Assembly: GCA_963719055.1 (NCBI GenBank)
Contig: CAVRAU010000024.1
Span: forward strand, 105,507 to 169,506
Direction of reading: 5' to 3'
DNA from: CAXMQZ01 sp963719055
Lineage (GTDB): Bacteria > Acidobacteriota > Thermoanaerobaculia > Multivoradales > JAHEKO01
Length of the DNA stretch: 64,000 bases
In this document: piece by piece, positions 38,318 through 46,993 of the stretch
Layout: the number at the start of each line of letters is the position of its first letter
Position numbering within the stretch: position 1 is the first letter of the stretch
Notes under the pieces: model-generated
Told to the model about the DNA's origin: nothing
The model's input: the letters and a program-made list of their open reading frames with translations, nothing else
Database searches by the model: none
Translations under genes and position numbers: made by a program

Positions 38318-40084
38318 TCAGCTGCCCGAACCCTGGCGCTCGATAATCTCCTTCGCCCGATCTCGCCCACCTAGCCCGAAGGCCAGGCCCAGGGCCAGGG
38401 CGCTACCTCCGAGGACAGCCGAAACGGCGACCTGCACGATCTCGCGCCCGACTCCCAGCTGGTTGAGTCCCATACTGAAGCCGAGAAAGACGATGGCGTA
38501 CTTGGCCACCATCGACACCAGCTTGGCGTGGTCGGTCCCTGAGAGCATGTTCGCCAGCATCTTGCCGACATAAGTGCCCAAGCTCAGGGCGGCGAGAATG
38601 ATGACCACCCCTACCAACAGGTTGGGCAGATAGCCGAGGAGACTCCCGACTAACGACGACAGCTCACCGAGCTGTAGCGTAGCCAAGGCCTGCTCCGCGG
38701 TCAGCAACAAGATGATCGCCATCACCACGGTTCCCCCGATCGACGAAAGCGTGACACCACCCTCTCGCGGCTTGAGGAATTCGAGACCAAACCTCTCCGG
38801 CAAGGTGTCGAAACCGACGCCGCTCAGGAAGGACTCCACGATGCCGCGTACCGCCTTGGCAATGAAGTAGCCGATGGCGGCGATAACGATGGCGACAAAG
38901 AGCAGCGGAACAGCCGACAGGAGCTGCTGCAGAGTGCTCTTGACCGGCTCGGAGATGGCCTTGATCTGCAGGCTGTCAACCGCGGCCACGAGAATGGGGA
39001 TGAGGACGAAGAAGAACGCCACCGCGCCGCCGATCTCAGAGAGCTTGCGACCCTGATCGTCGCTGGTGATCCCCAGGCGCTCGCCGAGGCTGTCGGCCCC
39101 GACGGCGGCGAGGAAGTTGCTCACCACTTCGCGCACGATCGTGGCCACGATCTTCCCGATGAAAAGCAGGATGACCGCGCCGATGATGTTCGGCAGGAAC
39201 TCGAGCATCTTCGCCATCATGTCGCGCAAAGGCGCTACCAGTGACTCCTGACCGAGGGCGTCGAGAAACGGTGGAATGCCGAAGAGCAGCACGATGTAGA
39301 AGAGAAGCCGCCCAACCAGACCGCTCGGGCCGACCTCTTCGCCCTTGATCTCGCGACTGGCCACATACTTGCTCGCCTTCTTATCGAAGCCGACGGCCTC
39401 GAGTCCCTTGGTGGCCACGAGCTTGAGAAGGGTCGCGACGACCCAATAGACACCCAGTATGACCACCGCTTGCAGCAGGGAAGGGATCACGCCTGTGATC
39501 TTGTCGAGTATGTTCTGGAGCGGCGCAGCGACCATACCCAGCTGGAGGGCGTCGAAGAAAGCGAGAAAACCGAACGCCAGGATGATCCACTTGACCGCCG
39601 TCCCAGCCAGGGCCGCGATCGAGCGTGGCTCGCCTTCCTCGGTTTCAAGCATGTCGCCCAGACCGAGATCCTCGGCGGCGCGGTCGTCGATTCGCGTCAG
39701 TTGAAGGCCCTTGCGGACCAGGGCCCCACCTACGATCGCCACAATCCAAAAGACGACAAGAAGGGCGACAGCCTTCAGAATGATCGGCAGTCCAGCTGCG
39801 AGGCGCTGCAGCATCGGCATGAGCATCTCGCTCCACACGGCGCTGCCCTTTTCAGCTACCTGGACGGCGGTATCGCTGATTCCCTGGGTCACCGCACCTG
39901 CGCCCTCTTCCTCGGTCACCGCACCTGGCCCTTTCTCGGTCACCGCACCTGGGCCCTCTTCCTCGGTCACCTGTTGGGTCTGCGCCGTCGCCGCGTCCGG
40001 GTCTTCCTGCGCAGCCGTCGCCACCGGGAAAAGCAGCACCAGGGCTGTTACAGCGGCGGCAATCCATTGTCTCTTGGTGGTCAT
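38318..40084 (-). CDS. MscS-like channel with multiple conserved TM-helix repeats
   Basis: 588 residues: signal peptide (MTTKRQWIAAAVTALVLLFP), an acidic tandem repeat (GPGAVTEEE type) and then at least four copies of the TM-helix-repeat unit (for example FLPNIIGAVILLFIGKIVAT; YLPNLLVGVVIILAALSLGT), ending SALALGLAFGLGGRDRAKEI, the pore-lining-like motif seen also in the 273-residue channel of this window. No C-terminal MscS beta domain follows. Likely a mechanosensitive or structural channel protein of the inner membrane. Confidence 0.85.
   Translation of the reverse strand: MTTKRQWIAAAVTALVLLFPVATAAQEDPDAATAQTQQVTEEEGPGAVTEKGPGAVTEEEGAGAVTQGISDTAVQVAEKGSAVWSEMLMPMLQRLAAGLPIILKAVALLVVFWIVAIVGGALVRKGLQLTRIDDRAAEDLGLGDMLETEEGEPRSIAALAGTAVKWIILAFGFLAFFDALQLGMVAAPLQNILDKITGVIPSLLQAVVILGVYWVVATLLKLVATKGLEAVGFDKKASKYVASREIKGEEVGPSGLVGRLLFYIVLLFGIPPFLDALGQESLVAPLRDMMAKMLEFLPNIIGAVILLFIGKIVATIVREVVSNFLAAVGADSLGERLGITSDDQGRKLSEIGGAVAFFFVLIPILVAAVDSLQIKAISEPVKSTLQQLLSAVPLLFVAIVIAAIGYFIAKAVRGIVESFLSGVGFDTLPERFGLEFLKPREGGVTLSSIGGTVVMAIILLLTAEQALATLQLGELSSLVGSLLGYLPNLLVGVVIILAALSLGTYVGKMLANMLSGTDHAKLVSMVAKYAIVFLGFSMGLNQLGVGREIVQVAVSAVLGGSALALGLAFGLGGRDRAKEIIERQGSGS
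39887..39964 (-). repeat. In-gene tandem repeat (27+24+27 bases)
   Basis: Three tandem units, each beginning GGTCACCGCACCTG on the plus strand, encode repeats of GAVTEEEG(P/A) just after the signal peptide of the TM-helix-repeat channel. Unit two lacks one codon. Such an acidic linker can vary in copy number by slippage. Confidence 0.8.
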
Positions 40085-40244
40085 AAAGTAATCTCCTTCT
40101 GTTTACGGAACTAGGACTCGTGGCGCCGGCGCACCTGGCCCGTCACCACTCTCAGACCGGTTTCTCGGTCGAAAGTCACATCGCTCCTGGTTTCGCTGCT
40201 GAGAGAGGCTGAGGTCGAGATCGTCACGGTGCTGCGCGCCGGCC
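40085..40244. other. Short spacer downstream of the kinase-fold gene
   Basis: 160 bases between the stop of the secreted kinase-fold gene (40245) and the start of the TM-helix-repeat channel (40084). It must hold the channel promoter. No gene or clear hairpin identified. Confidence 0.4.
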
Positions 40245-41045
40245 TTACGGTGCCGGATCTTGCATTCCCTCGATCGTCTCGAGGATCGAGTCGCGCCGCT
40301 CGAGGATTTGACGCCTGACGGGTTTATCGATGTAGGTGCCAAGGGCGGCCTTGAGCTCCACGTCCGACAGGGACCTCACTCGCTCGACGAGCTCCGGCCG
40401 ATAGCTTGTCGGAAAATGTTCGAGCTCGGGGTCGAAGTCGATCATCCAGAACAACGCCCGCGTGGCACCGGCCCCCTCGTTCATCGCCCGTAGCGGGATT
40501 CCGTAGGGTCCGAATGCCCGGGAGTTGTCGATCATCAGCAAGCGGTAGTCGGGGGAAGCCAGGGCATTGTTCACATGCCGGTCGTTGTTGGCGGTGAGAT
40601 AGTCGAACAGCCACATCGCGCTCACTTGCTGCCGCCAGACGTCGAGATCAGGAGGCGCTCCCACCAGGGTTTCCATCGTTGCACCCTCGACCCACAGTTG
40701 CAGACAACCGAGCTTTCCTTTGTCCTTGCGCTTGACCGTTGGTGGGACCATGCCCATTCCCAGCAGCTTGTCGAGCTCATAGGCGGCCACTTCGTGACGC
40801 CACGAGTCATCCGGCATGTCGATCTTCTTGAAAATCGCCTGGTGTCTCTCACCGTCCAGCTCCAGGGTCACCTTGACCGGATTGGTATACCCGGTGCCGA
40901 CCTCGGCTCTGCCAACGATCTTGGCCTCTTGGAGGAATTCCTCGAGATGACCGGCCTCCTGCCAGCCTGTCTCGTTCTGGCCCTGACCCTGAAGCGGTGA
41001 CACTGTCAGAGTCAAGCCGGCCACAAGCCAAGGCAAGAGAATCAT
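40245..41045 (-). CDS. Secreted protein with HipA/FAM20/PI3K-like kinase fold
   Basis: About 266 residues from the ATG at 41045 (a GTG at 41069 is also in frame). A signal peptide (MILLPWLVAGLTLTVSPLQG) is followed by a domain that reads like a lipid/protein kinase of the HipA-FAM20-PI3K clan: QAIFKKIDMPDDSWRHEVAA with candidate ATP-binding lysines and helix-C Glu, AYELDKLLGMGMVPPTV, LFDYLTANNDRHVNNAL as the catalytic loop (NNDRHxxN) and LLMIDNSRAFGP as the metal-binding DN motif. The combination with a signal peptide suggests an extracytoplasmic kinase or kinase-like protein. Assignment rests on motif order only. Confidence 0.55.
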   Translation of the reverse strand: MILLPWLVAGLTLTVSPLQGQGQNETGWQEAGHLEEFLQEAKIVGRAEVGTGYTNPVKVTLELDGERHQAIFKKIDMPDDSWRHEVAAYELDKLLGMGMVPPTVKRKDKGKLGCLQLWVEGATMETLVGAPPDLDVWRQQVSAMWLFDYLTANNDRHVNNALASPDYRLLMIDNSRAFGPYGIPLRAMNEGAGATRALFWMIDFDPELEHFPTSYRPELVERVRSLSDVELKAALGTYIDKPVRRQILERRDSILETIEGMQDPAP

Positions 41046-41065
41046 GCGAAACCCGAAACTGAAGA

Positions 41066-41515
41066 TCACGCGTCCACAATACTATGAAGTCGCCGTCCTG
41101 ATCGGCAGCACCCGGGCCACTTGATCATCATTCCACGGCCACACTGCGACAGCTGGTTGCGTGTCTCGAGGGTCGCTCCCGAGTCACTCCTCACTGAGCT
41201 GTTCGTAGTCCAGGCGACCGTCGATGCTCTCGCCAGCGCGAAACGCTGCTGCCAGCCCTCGTTCGGCCGGTGGCGAAAGATCCCATCGTCGGTCTGCAGC
41301 CAGACTGCATGGCCATGCCTTTTGGCACTCAGAAACCAACTAGACCCGGCAAGTCCGAAATTGAATCTCGGCTCGGGATCTGTCAAAAGGAGGTAGTACT
41401 GAATGAACACGACGCCTTCGCGACATTCTCGAAAGTAGGCGAGGAACTCGGCAAAGTTCGACGAGGCGCTAAAGCTCGATCCCAAGAACATCAGCGCACC
41501 TCGGGGCGAGGCCAT
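41066..41515 (-). CDS. Uncertain hypothetical ORF
   Basis: The central portion (GVVFIQYYLLLTDPEPRFNF, GLAGSSWFLSAKRHGHAVWL) has natural-looking composition with several Trp and aromatic residues and may be a real coding fragment. Its first ~20 codons run antisense to a recognisable TPR fragment at 41454-41534, so the 5' end cannot be right as read. No motif or homology recognised; possibly a gene cut by rearrangement. Confidence 0.25.
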   Translation of the reverse strand: MASPRGALMFLGSSFSASSNFAEFLAYFRECREGVVFIQYYLLLTDPEPRFNFGLAGSSWFLSAKRHGHAVWLQTDDGIFRHRPNEGWQQRFALARASTVAWTTNSSVRSDSGATLETRNQLSQCGRGMMIKWPGCCRSGRRLHSIVDA

Positions 41516-41534
41516 CCTCGAAAGGGGTCAGTAG
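41454..41534 (+). pseudogene. Remnant of a cytochrome TPR C-terminus
   Basis: Encodes KFDEALKLDPKNISAPRGEA then ILERGQ and a stop, clearly parallel to the end of the cytochrome at 37451-38214 (KFDEALELDPENVNARRGKT then MLERG). Nothing upstream extends it, so it is the last ~26 codons of a lost paralogue. The DNA is diverged, so this is not a recent local duplication. Confidence 0.6.
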
Positions 41535-41570
41535 CCAAGCGAAAGCTAGCTCGGCGCACCATGAGCTCAG

Positions 41571-41631
41571 GCTGAACCGCTTCGGTTTCAGCGGACTCTG
41601 TGGAAGAAGCCGCTTACGGTTCGGCCTCTTC
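41571..41631. terminator. Two adjacent hairpins
   Basis: GCTGAACCG (41571-41579) pairs with CGGTTTCAGC (41583-41592) with one bulge, and GAAGAAGCCG (41603-41612) with CGGCCTCTTC (41622-41631) with one mismatch. They lie between the TPR remnant and the metzincin gene and could end transcription from the left. The ~180-base gap here holds no gene. Confidence 0.35.
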
Positions 41632-41712
41632 GTGAGATATTGGCTGACCACGGCCCAATAGGAGTCGTGACGCGTACGAGTCCAGCTGAAGCCACCTGCC
41701 GGAGAGACCACT

Positions 41713-43787
41713 ATGAAAACCGCCTCCCATCGCCTGCTGATCGTCGCTCTCGTAACAGGGTTTCTTACCTGTTTGCCTGTCTCGACCCAGGCGGAGGTCT
41801 CAGCGGACCGTATCTGGAAAGATGTGCCTGAGTCGAGCATCACTCTGGTCGGCGAACGCCGTACCGTGCCGACCGACTATCGCAGCGTGGCCGTCGATCG
41901 AACAGCCCTCGACGCGTTGCTCTACGAGACTCCGATGGAGCAAAGCTCGGCCGCCCTGGCCCGGGAAGTCGTGCTGACGATGCCGCTGCCCGCAGGAGGC
42001 TTCGGGCGTTTTCGAATCGAAGAGGCACCGATCATGGCACCCGAGCTTGCTTCCGCGTATCCAGAGATCAAGACCTATAGGGGTCAGGGTCTCGACGAGC
42101 CTTCAGCAACGCTGCGCTTCAGCGTCACGCCCCACGGGTTTCACGGCCAGATTCTCTCGGCCTCCGGCCGTGTCTTTCTCGATCCGTATAGCGTTGGAGA
42201 CCAGAGCCAATCTGGTGGTCTACTTTGCCCGCGATCTTCGAGCTGGGGAGGACTTGGCGTGGACTTGCCACGTCGACGCTCCGCCTTCAGACTCGAGGCC
42301 AGAGACCCGACAGCCCACCGGATTGCCTGTCGATCTGCGTACCTACCGTCTTGCCCTGGCCGCCACAGGTGAATACACCGCCTTCCACGGCGGCACCGTT
42401 CAGGCAGGTCTGGCCGCCCAGGTCGTGGCGATGAATCGCGTCAACGGCGTCTATGAGACCGAGGTCGCCATTCGCATGGTGCTGATTCCGAACAACGACC
42501 TTATCGTCTACACCGATGGCTCGACGGACCCCTATTCCAACTTCAGCGGGGGCACCATGCTCGGGCAGAATCAGGCCAATCTGGACGCGGTGATCGGTGA
42601 CGCCAACTACGACATCGGACACGTCTTTTCCACCGGCGGCGGCGGTGTCGCCTTTCTTCGAGTACCCTGCAGGTCCGGCAGCAAGGCACGAGGTGTCACC
42701 GGTCTCTCGAGCCCGATCGGCGATGTCTTCTACATCGATTTCGTCGCTCACGAGATGGGGCATCAGTGGGGTGGAAATCACACCTTCAACGGCAATGCCG
42801 GGAACTGCTCCGGGGGCAACCGCAACGGCTCCACTGCCTACGAACCGGGCAGCGGTAGCACGATTCAAGCCTACGCCGGGATCTGCGGCTCACAGAACCT
42901 TCAGTCGACCAGCGACGACTACTTCCACTCCATCAGCCTCGATGAGATCGTCGCCTACAGCCGGACCAGTACCGGCGACTCTTGTCCGTCGACGGTCAGC
43001 GTTGGGAACCAGCCCCCAGTCGTTTCGGCAGGAGACGATTTCACCATTCCCCTGGAGACTCCATTCGAGCTGTGTGGCTCCGCAATCGACCCCGACGAGT
43101 CCGACCAGGACGCCCTGACCTACAGCTGGGAACAGTGGGATCTGGGACCGGCCGGCTCTCCCGACTCACCCAGCGGCGATGCGCCCATCTTTCGCTCGTT
43201 TCCGGCCTCGCCCACCGGCTCCCGTGTCGTTCCCGAAGTGGTCGGACATTCTCGACAACACCCACACGATCGGTGAGCTTCTCCCGACCTACGCGCGCAC
43301 CATGAACTTCCGGCTGACAGCCCGTGACAATCGCTCCAGTCGCCGGCACCTTTGGCGACAACATGTCCGGCGCCAGCCCGACGGTTCAGATCACGGCAAC
43401 GGACAGCGCCGGTCCCTTTTCAGTGACCGCACCCAATGGCGGCGAGACCTGGCCCGCGGGCAGCACCCAGACCATCACCTGGGACGTTGCCGGAACCGAC
43501 ACCGGAGCCGTCTCCTGTGACAGCGTCTCTCTCTGGCTTTCGGTGGATGGCGGTCTCAGCTACCCACTGTCACTGAGCGGTCAGACTGCCAACGATGGAC
43601 GTCCAGATGGTGACCGTACCCGCAGCCGCAACAACCACGGCCAGAGGTCCAGGTGCGCTGCAAGGACAACATCTTCTTCGACATCTCCAATGGCGACTTC
43701 ACCGTCACCGCTCCAGGGGCGCTCGTTCACGGCTCCACCTTCGAGCAGTGCGATCCACTCGGGTCCTGGGACCAGGTCGTGCAGTAG
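41713..43787 (+). CDS. Secreted metzincin (reprolysin-like M12B) protease with Ig/PKD-like domains (about five frame breaks)
   Basis: Signal peptide MKTASHRLLIVALVTGFLTC, propeptide-like region, then (after a shift near 42205) the catalytic domain PVDLRTYRLALAATGEYTAF with zinc motif DFVAHEMGHQWGGNHTFNG (HExxHxxGxxH) at ~42745-42785. A PKD/Ig-like domain VSAGDDFTIPLETPFELCGS follows. Further shifts near 43228, 43335, 43596 and 43645 lead through FSVTAPNGGETWPAGSTQTI to the end STFEQCDPLGSWDQVVQ at 43787. Joined length is about 690 residues. Every break is resolved by one base, which argues for sequence errors. The end resembles the FESxDxSxW tails elsewhere in the window. Confidence 0.72.
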
Positions 43788-43858
43788 TCCGTGCTAGCCT
43801 GCGCTGGATCCGGAAGCGGGTTGAACCCTCGCTTCAGTGGACGAATCGGAGGTGTACC

Positions 43859-45450
43859 ATGGCCGGACTTGATTGCCGACGCTTACTCCTTGGAATCACA
43901 GGGCTGTCCATCGCAGCTTGGCTGGCCGGAGCACCTGTGCTGGCACAGGAGCCAGATAAGAAGGAAGGACGATCCGGCCCCCAAAAAGGCGGAACTTCCC
44001 ATCCGGGAGCTCCCCGCCGATACCAAACTCACCAGAACTGCCCAGGCGACGATACGCGGTGCCAAGGTGCCCTACCGTGTGACGACGGGGACGCAACCGG
44101 TCTACGGCCAGGACGGCGCCACGATCGCCGCACTCCACTACACCTACTACGAGCGCACCGACGTCACCGATATCGCCCGCCGACCGCTGTTTATTTCCTT
44201 CAACGGCGGGCCCGGTTCGGGGTCACTGTGGATGCATCTCGGCTACACCAGCCCCAAGCAACTGGTGATCGACGACGAGGGCTTCCCGGTGCAGCCGTAC
44301 GGAGTGCGTGACAACCCCCATTCGATCCTGGACGTGGCCGATATCGTCTACGTGAACCCGGCCAATACAGGCTTCTCGCGGGTCCTGGACGATGAGATCG
44401 ATCGAGAGGTCTTCTTCGGCGTCGAAGCGGACATCACCTACCTCGCCGACTGGATCGACGTGTTCGTCTCACGCAACGGGCGCTGGCGCTCGCCGAAGTA
44501 CCTGATCGGAGAGAGCTACGGCACCACCCGCGTGTCGGGTTTGGCCGGCGAGCTGCAGAACCGCCACTGGATGTATCTCAATGGCGTCATCCTGGTCTCA
44601 CCGACCGGGCTGGGCATGCACCCGGAGGGGCCGGCTCCTCGCTCTCCGGTTCTCAAGCTCCCCTACTACGCCGCCGCGGCGCACTACCATGGGCAACTGG
44701 ACGAGGCTCTGCAAGGCCTCGATCTCCAGGAGCTTGCTGGCCGAGGCTGAAGAGTTCACCCTGGACGAGTACCTGCCCGCTCTGTCCCGGGGCGGCTTCT
44801 TGGAGGAGGGAGAGCGCCAAGAGATCGCGCGCCAGGTTGCCCGGTACGCAGGGCTCACGGAGGAATTCGTCCTGGATCACAACCTGGCGGTGCCCGCGTC
44901 TGCTTTCTGGAAGGAGCTGCTCCGCGAAGAGGGCTACACCATCGGCCGACTCGATTCACGCTATCTGGGGATCGACCGAAAGGACGCCGGGGACCGCTAC
45001 GACTACCCACCAGAGCTCACCTCCTGGAACCACGCTTTTGCGCCTGCCATCAATCACTACCTGCGCGACGAGCTCGGCTTCGAGACCGACCTCCAGTACT
45101 ACCTGTTCGGGCCTGTTCGACCCTGGGAAGGTCGCGACCAGCACGACGTGGGCGAGGAGCTGCGGCGGGCGATGGCCCAAAACCCGTATCTCGGGGTGAT
45201 GGTGCAATCGGGTTTCTACGACGGCGCGACCGACTACTTCACTGCCAAGTACGTGCTCTGGAACCTGGATCGCAGCGGCCGACTGAAGGACCGCATGCGC
45301 TTCGAGGGCTACGAGAGCGGACACATGATGTACCTGCGCAGCGAAGACCTGGCCCAGTCCAACCAGCACATCCGCGAGTTCATCGAGGCCACGACACCTG
45401 CCGAGGGCGAAGCCGCAAGCTACGGAACCGGGGGCTACAAAGGGGAATAG
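43859..45450 (+). CDS. Serine carboxypeptidase, peptidase S10 family (frame broken near 43967 and 44730)
   Basis: ATG 43859 (CGGAGG upstream) gives signal LLLGITGLSIAAWLAGAPVL. After a one-base shift the core reads RPLFISFNGGPGSGSLWMHL (oxyanion region), VYVNPANTGFSRVLDDE and KYLIGESYGTTRVSGL with nucleophile Ser. A second shift near 44730 continues as LLAEAEEFTLDEYLPALSRG, and the remaining triad members are GFYDGATDYFTAKYV and FEGYESGHMMYLR. About 530 residues, normal for this exported acidobacterial/proteobacterial S10 group. It lies 71 bases behind the metzincin gene, so both secreted proteases may be expressed together. Confidence 0.82.
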
Positions 45451-45464
45451 CAGCAAGCTGCCCG

Positions 45465-45583
45465 GTGATCGGCACGACACTTTCTCACTTCAGGATCACC
45501 GGCAGGGTCGGTGAAGGCGGTATGGGTGAGGTCTGTCGTGCCGAGGACACTACGCTCGTCCGCAAGGTGGCCATCAAGGTGGG
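45465..45583 (+). pseudogene. Ser/Thr kinase 5' fragment
   Basis: GTG-initiated frame encoding IGTTLSHFRITGRVGEGGMG then EVCRAEDTTLVRKVAIKV, the glycine-rich loop and VAIK lysine of a PknB-type kinase, nearly the same as the start of the full kinase at 52875. Sense is lost after VAIKV, so only the first ~39 codons remain. It lies just 15 bases after the S10 gene and faces a minus-strand gene. Confidence 0.8.
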
Positions 45584-45613
45584 TAGATCTCTCTGGCGCT
45601 CAGGAGTACGATG

Positions 45614-46258
45614 TCAGTTCTCGCACTTCGCCGAGACTCGCAATTCCTGGCCCGCGATACCCGCGAACGCTTCCTCGTTCTCGCCCTGAATAACCCTGGT
45701 GTCGCTGCCCTCGAATTCAATCGCCGAGCCGCCAACCTTGATGTCTCCGAAGCTGCGGACCTTTGCAAACCGCGCATCCACCTCCGCCTCGGCGGCGTCC
45801 CTGCCCTCCCTGTGCGCTTTAGAAGCGGCATCCATCTTGGCCGCCATCTCCTCCGGCGGGAGCTTCTCCAACGCCTCTAAGTCGAGCTCTGCGGAGGCCT
45901 CGGCTTCGCGTTGACGTAGCTGATTGACTTGGTCCATCGTAATCCTGTTCGAGGCGTCGAGCGGACTCGCCGTGCGCAACTCGGGCGCGATCTCGATCAG
46001 GTGCAAGTCGAGATAGTCCGAGGTCGAGCCGGACACCTTGGCCATCAGCAGCGTCGCTGGTCGCCCTCGAAAGGTTCCCACCGCAGTGAGCTCGGCCTCG
46101 ACCAAGAGTTGACCCGACTTGTAGCTGTCGGTGCGACAGTGGGTGATCTCCAGCTCGGTGACTTCCCCACTGACAGAGAAACTAAGCGTGCTGGCCTGCG
46201 AACTCAAGCCCGCGAAGCCCAGCAATAGTGCGGCGATCGGGATTTTCCGATTGTTCAT
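45614..46258 (-). CDS. Secreted hypothetical protein
   Basis: 214 residues with signal peptide MNNRKIPIAALLLGFAGLSS, a beta-rich N-terminal half (SFSVSGEVTELEITHCRTDS) and a charged helical region (LRQREAEASAELDLEALEKL) before a final beta segment. Two cysteines. GGGAGGGTGAA precedes the ATG, so expression is likely. No family recognised. Sits between a kinase 5' fragment and a propeller 3' fragment. Confidence 0.7.
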   Translation of the reverse strand: MNNRKIPIAALLLGFAGLSSQASTLSFSVSGEVTELEITHCRTDSYKSGQLLVEAELTAVGTFRGRPATLLMAKVSGSTSDYLDLHLIEIAPELRTASPLDASNRITMDQVNQLRQREAEASAELDLEALEKLPPEEMAAKMDAASKAHREGRDAAEAEVDARFAKVRSFGDIKVGGSAIEFEGSDTRVIQGENEEAFAGIAGQELRVSAKCEN

Positions 46259-46412
46259 TTCACCCTCCCTTTCCTGCGATTCCCTGTCGGATCGATCTCG
46301 AAGGGGACCGATCGCTGACCCAGCATCCGAATGACTGTCTGGTCGTGTGACTCGATCGTAGCAGAGTCCCGTCGAACGACTGGGCGGTTGTTGGTGCGTA
46401 GGCCCGAGTGGA

Positions 46413-46508
46413 TCAAAGCTGCTGCAGTAGCTGGGTCCAGTTGAAGACCAGCTTCAGTCGGGACGACACTTTCTGATCCTTGGGAAACGCCAACAGAAAC
46501 CGGTTGCC
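46413..46508 (-). pseudogene. 3' fragment of a kinase-associated beta-propeller gene
   Basis: The minus strand reads RGNRFLLAFPKDQKVSSRLK then LVFNWTQLLQQL and stop. This is the standard end of the WD40-like tail of acidobacterial Ser/Thr kinases (compare DGQKFLMVRRDE...LNW in the gene at 55282). The homology begins exactly where the left inverted repeat ends (46509), so the repeat directly replaces the upstream part of the gene. Confidence 0.7.
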
Positions 46509-46602
46509 GCGGAGTGGGAAATCGCTTTTCTGCGGATTGGGGTCTTGGGCTGTGAGCAGGCCGCGAAGTGCACCTGAAGTGGTACTTGGCGGACTCTCGT
46601 GC
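46509..46602 (+). repeat. Left 94-bp inverted repeat (IR-L)
   Basis: Matches the reverse complement of 52662-52755 over 94 bases with about six mismatches (two near the outer end, three in a four-base patch, one near the inner end), roughly 94% identity. Starts GCGGAG and ends CTCTCGTGC. Flanks the five-gene sugar module together with IR-R. No long ORF is shared, but both copies keep a 20-codon open stretch EIAFLRIGVLGCEQAAKC ending in the same stop. Confidence 0.9.
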
Positions 46603-46993
46603 GAGTCATTACCTGACGCGGCCGGTTGAACCCCGTCCAAACGCACCCGGGGGAGATCTCGAACTCGACTGATAGCCGCTTGATCCTGGCAGTAGTCACA
46701 CGTGTCCCAGGCTCCCAGGTGTGGGAACTGGAAGCCACAGGATCAGGCGGATTCTGCGAGGAGCTCCAGCGTCTCGGGAGGCGGATGCGCCAGGGCCTCG
46801 GGCTCCTGGCCGGAAGCTCGAGACTCTTGCGGATCGCTCAGGCGGTGTTGTGGTCCAGGATGAAGCTGACGCACCTCTGGTAGAGTCTTTCCTTGTGTCA
46901 TTGTCGCAAGGCCAGTGCACGTCGGTTCCGGCGACTACGGCAATATCCTGCGAATATTGCGGCCCTCCGGAGAAGATATCGTGATGATCGGGA
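46603..46993 (+). other. Non-coding stretch upstream of the sugar module
   Basis: About 390 bases inside the left repeat with no supported gene. It probably holds the promoter of the module; no clear sigma-70 boxes or recognised regulatory element could be identified by eye. Confidence 0.4.

Noticed and set aside
46509..46602. The 94-bp repeat as an integron attC site
   Set aside because: No convincing R and L box pair or folded structure with extrahelical bases could be recognised, and no integrase is present.
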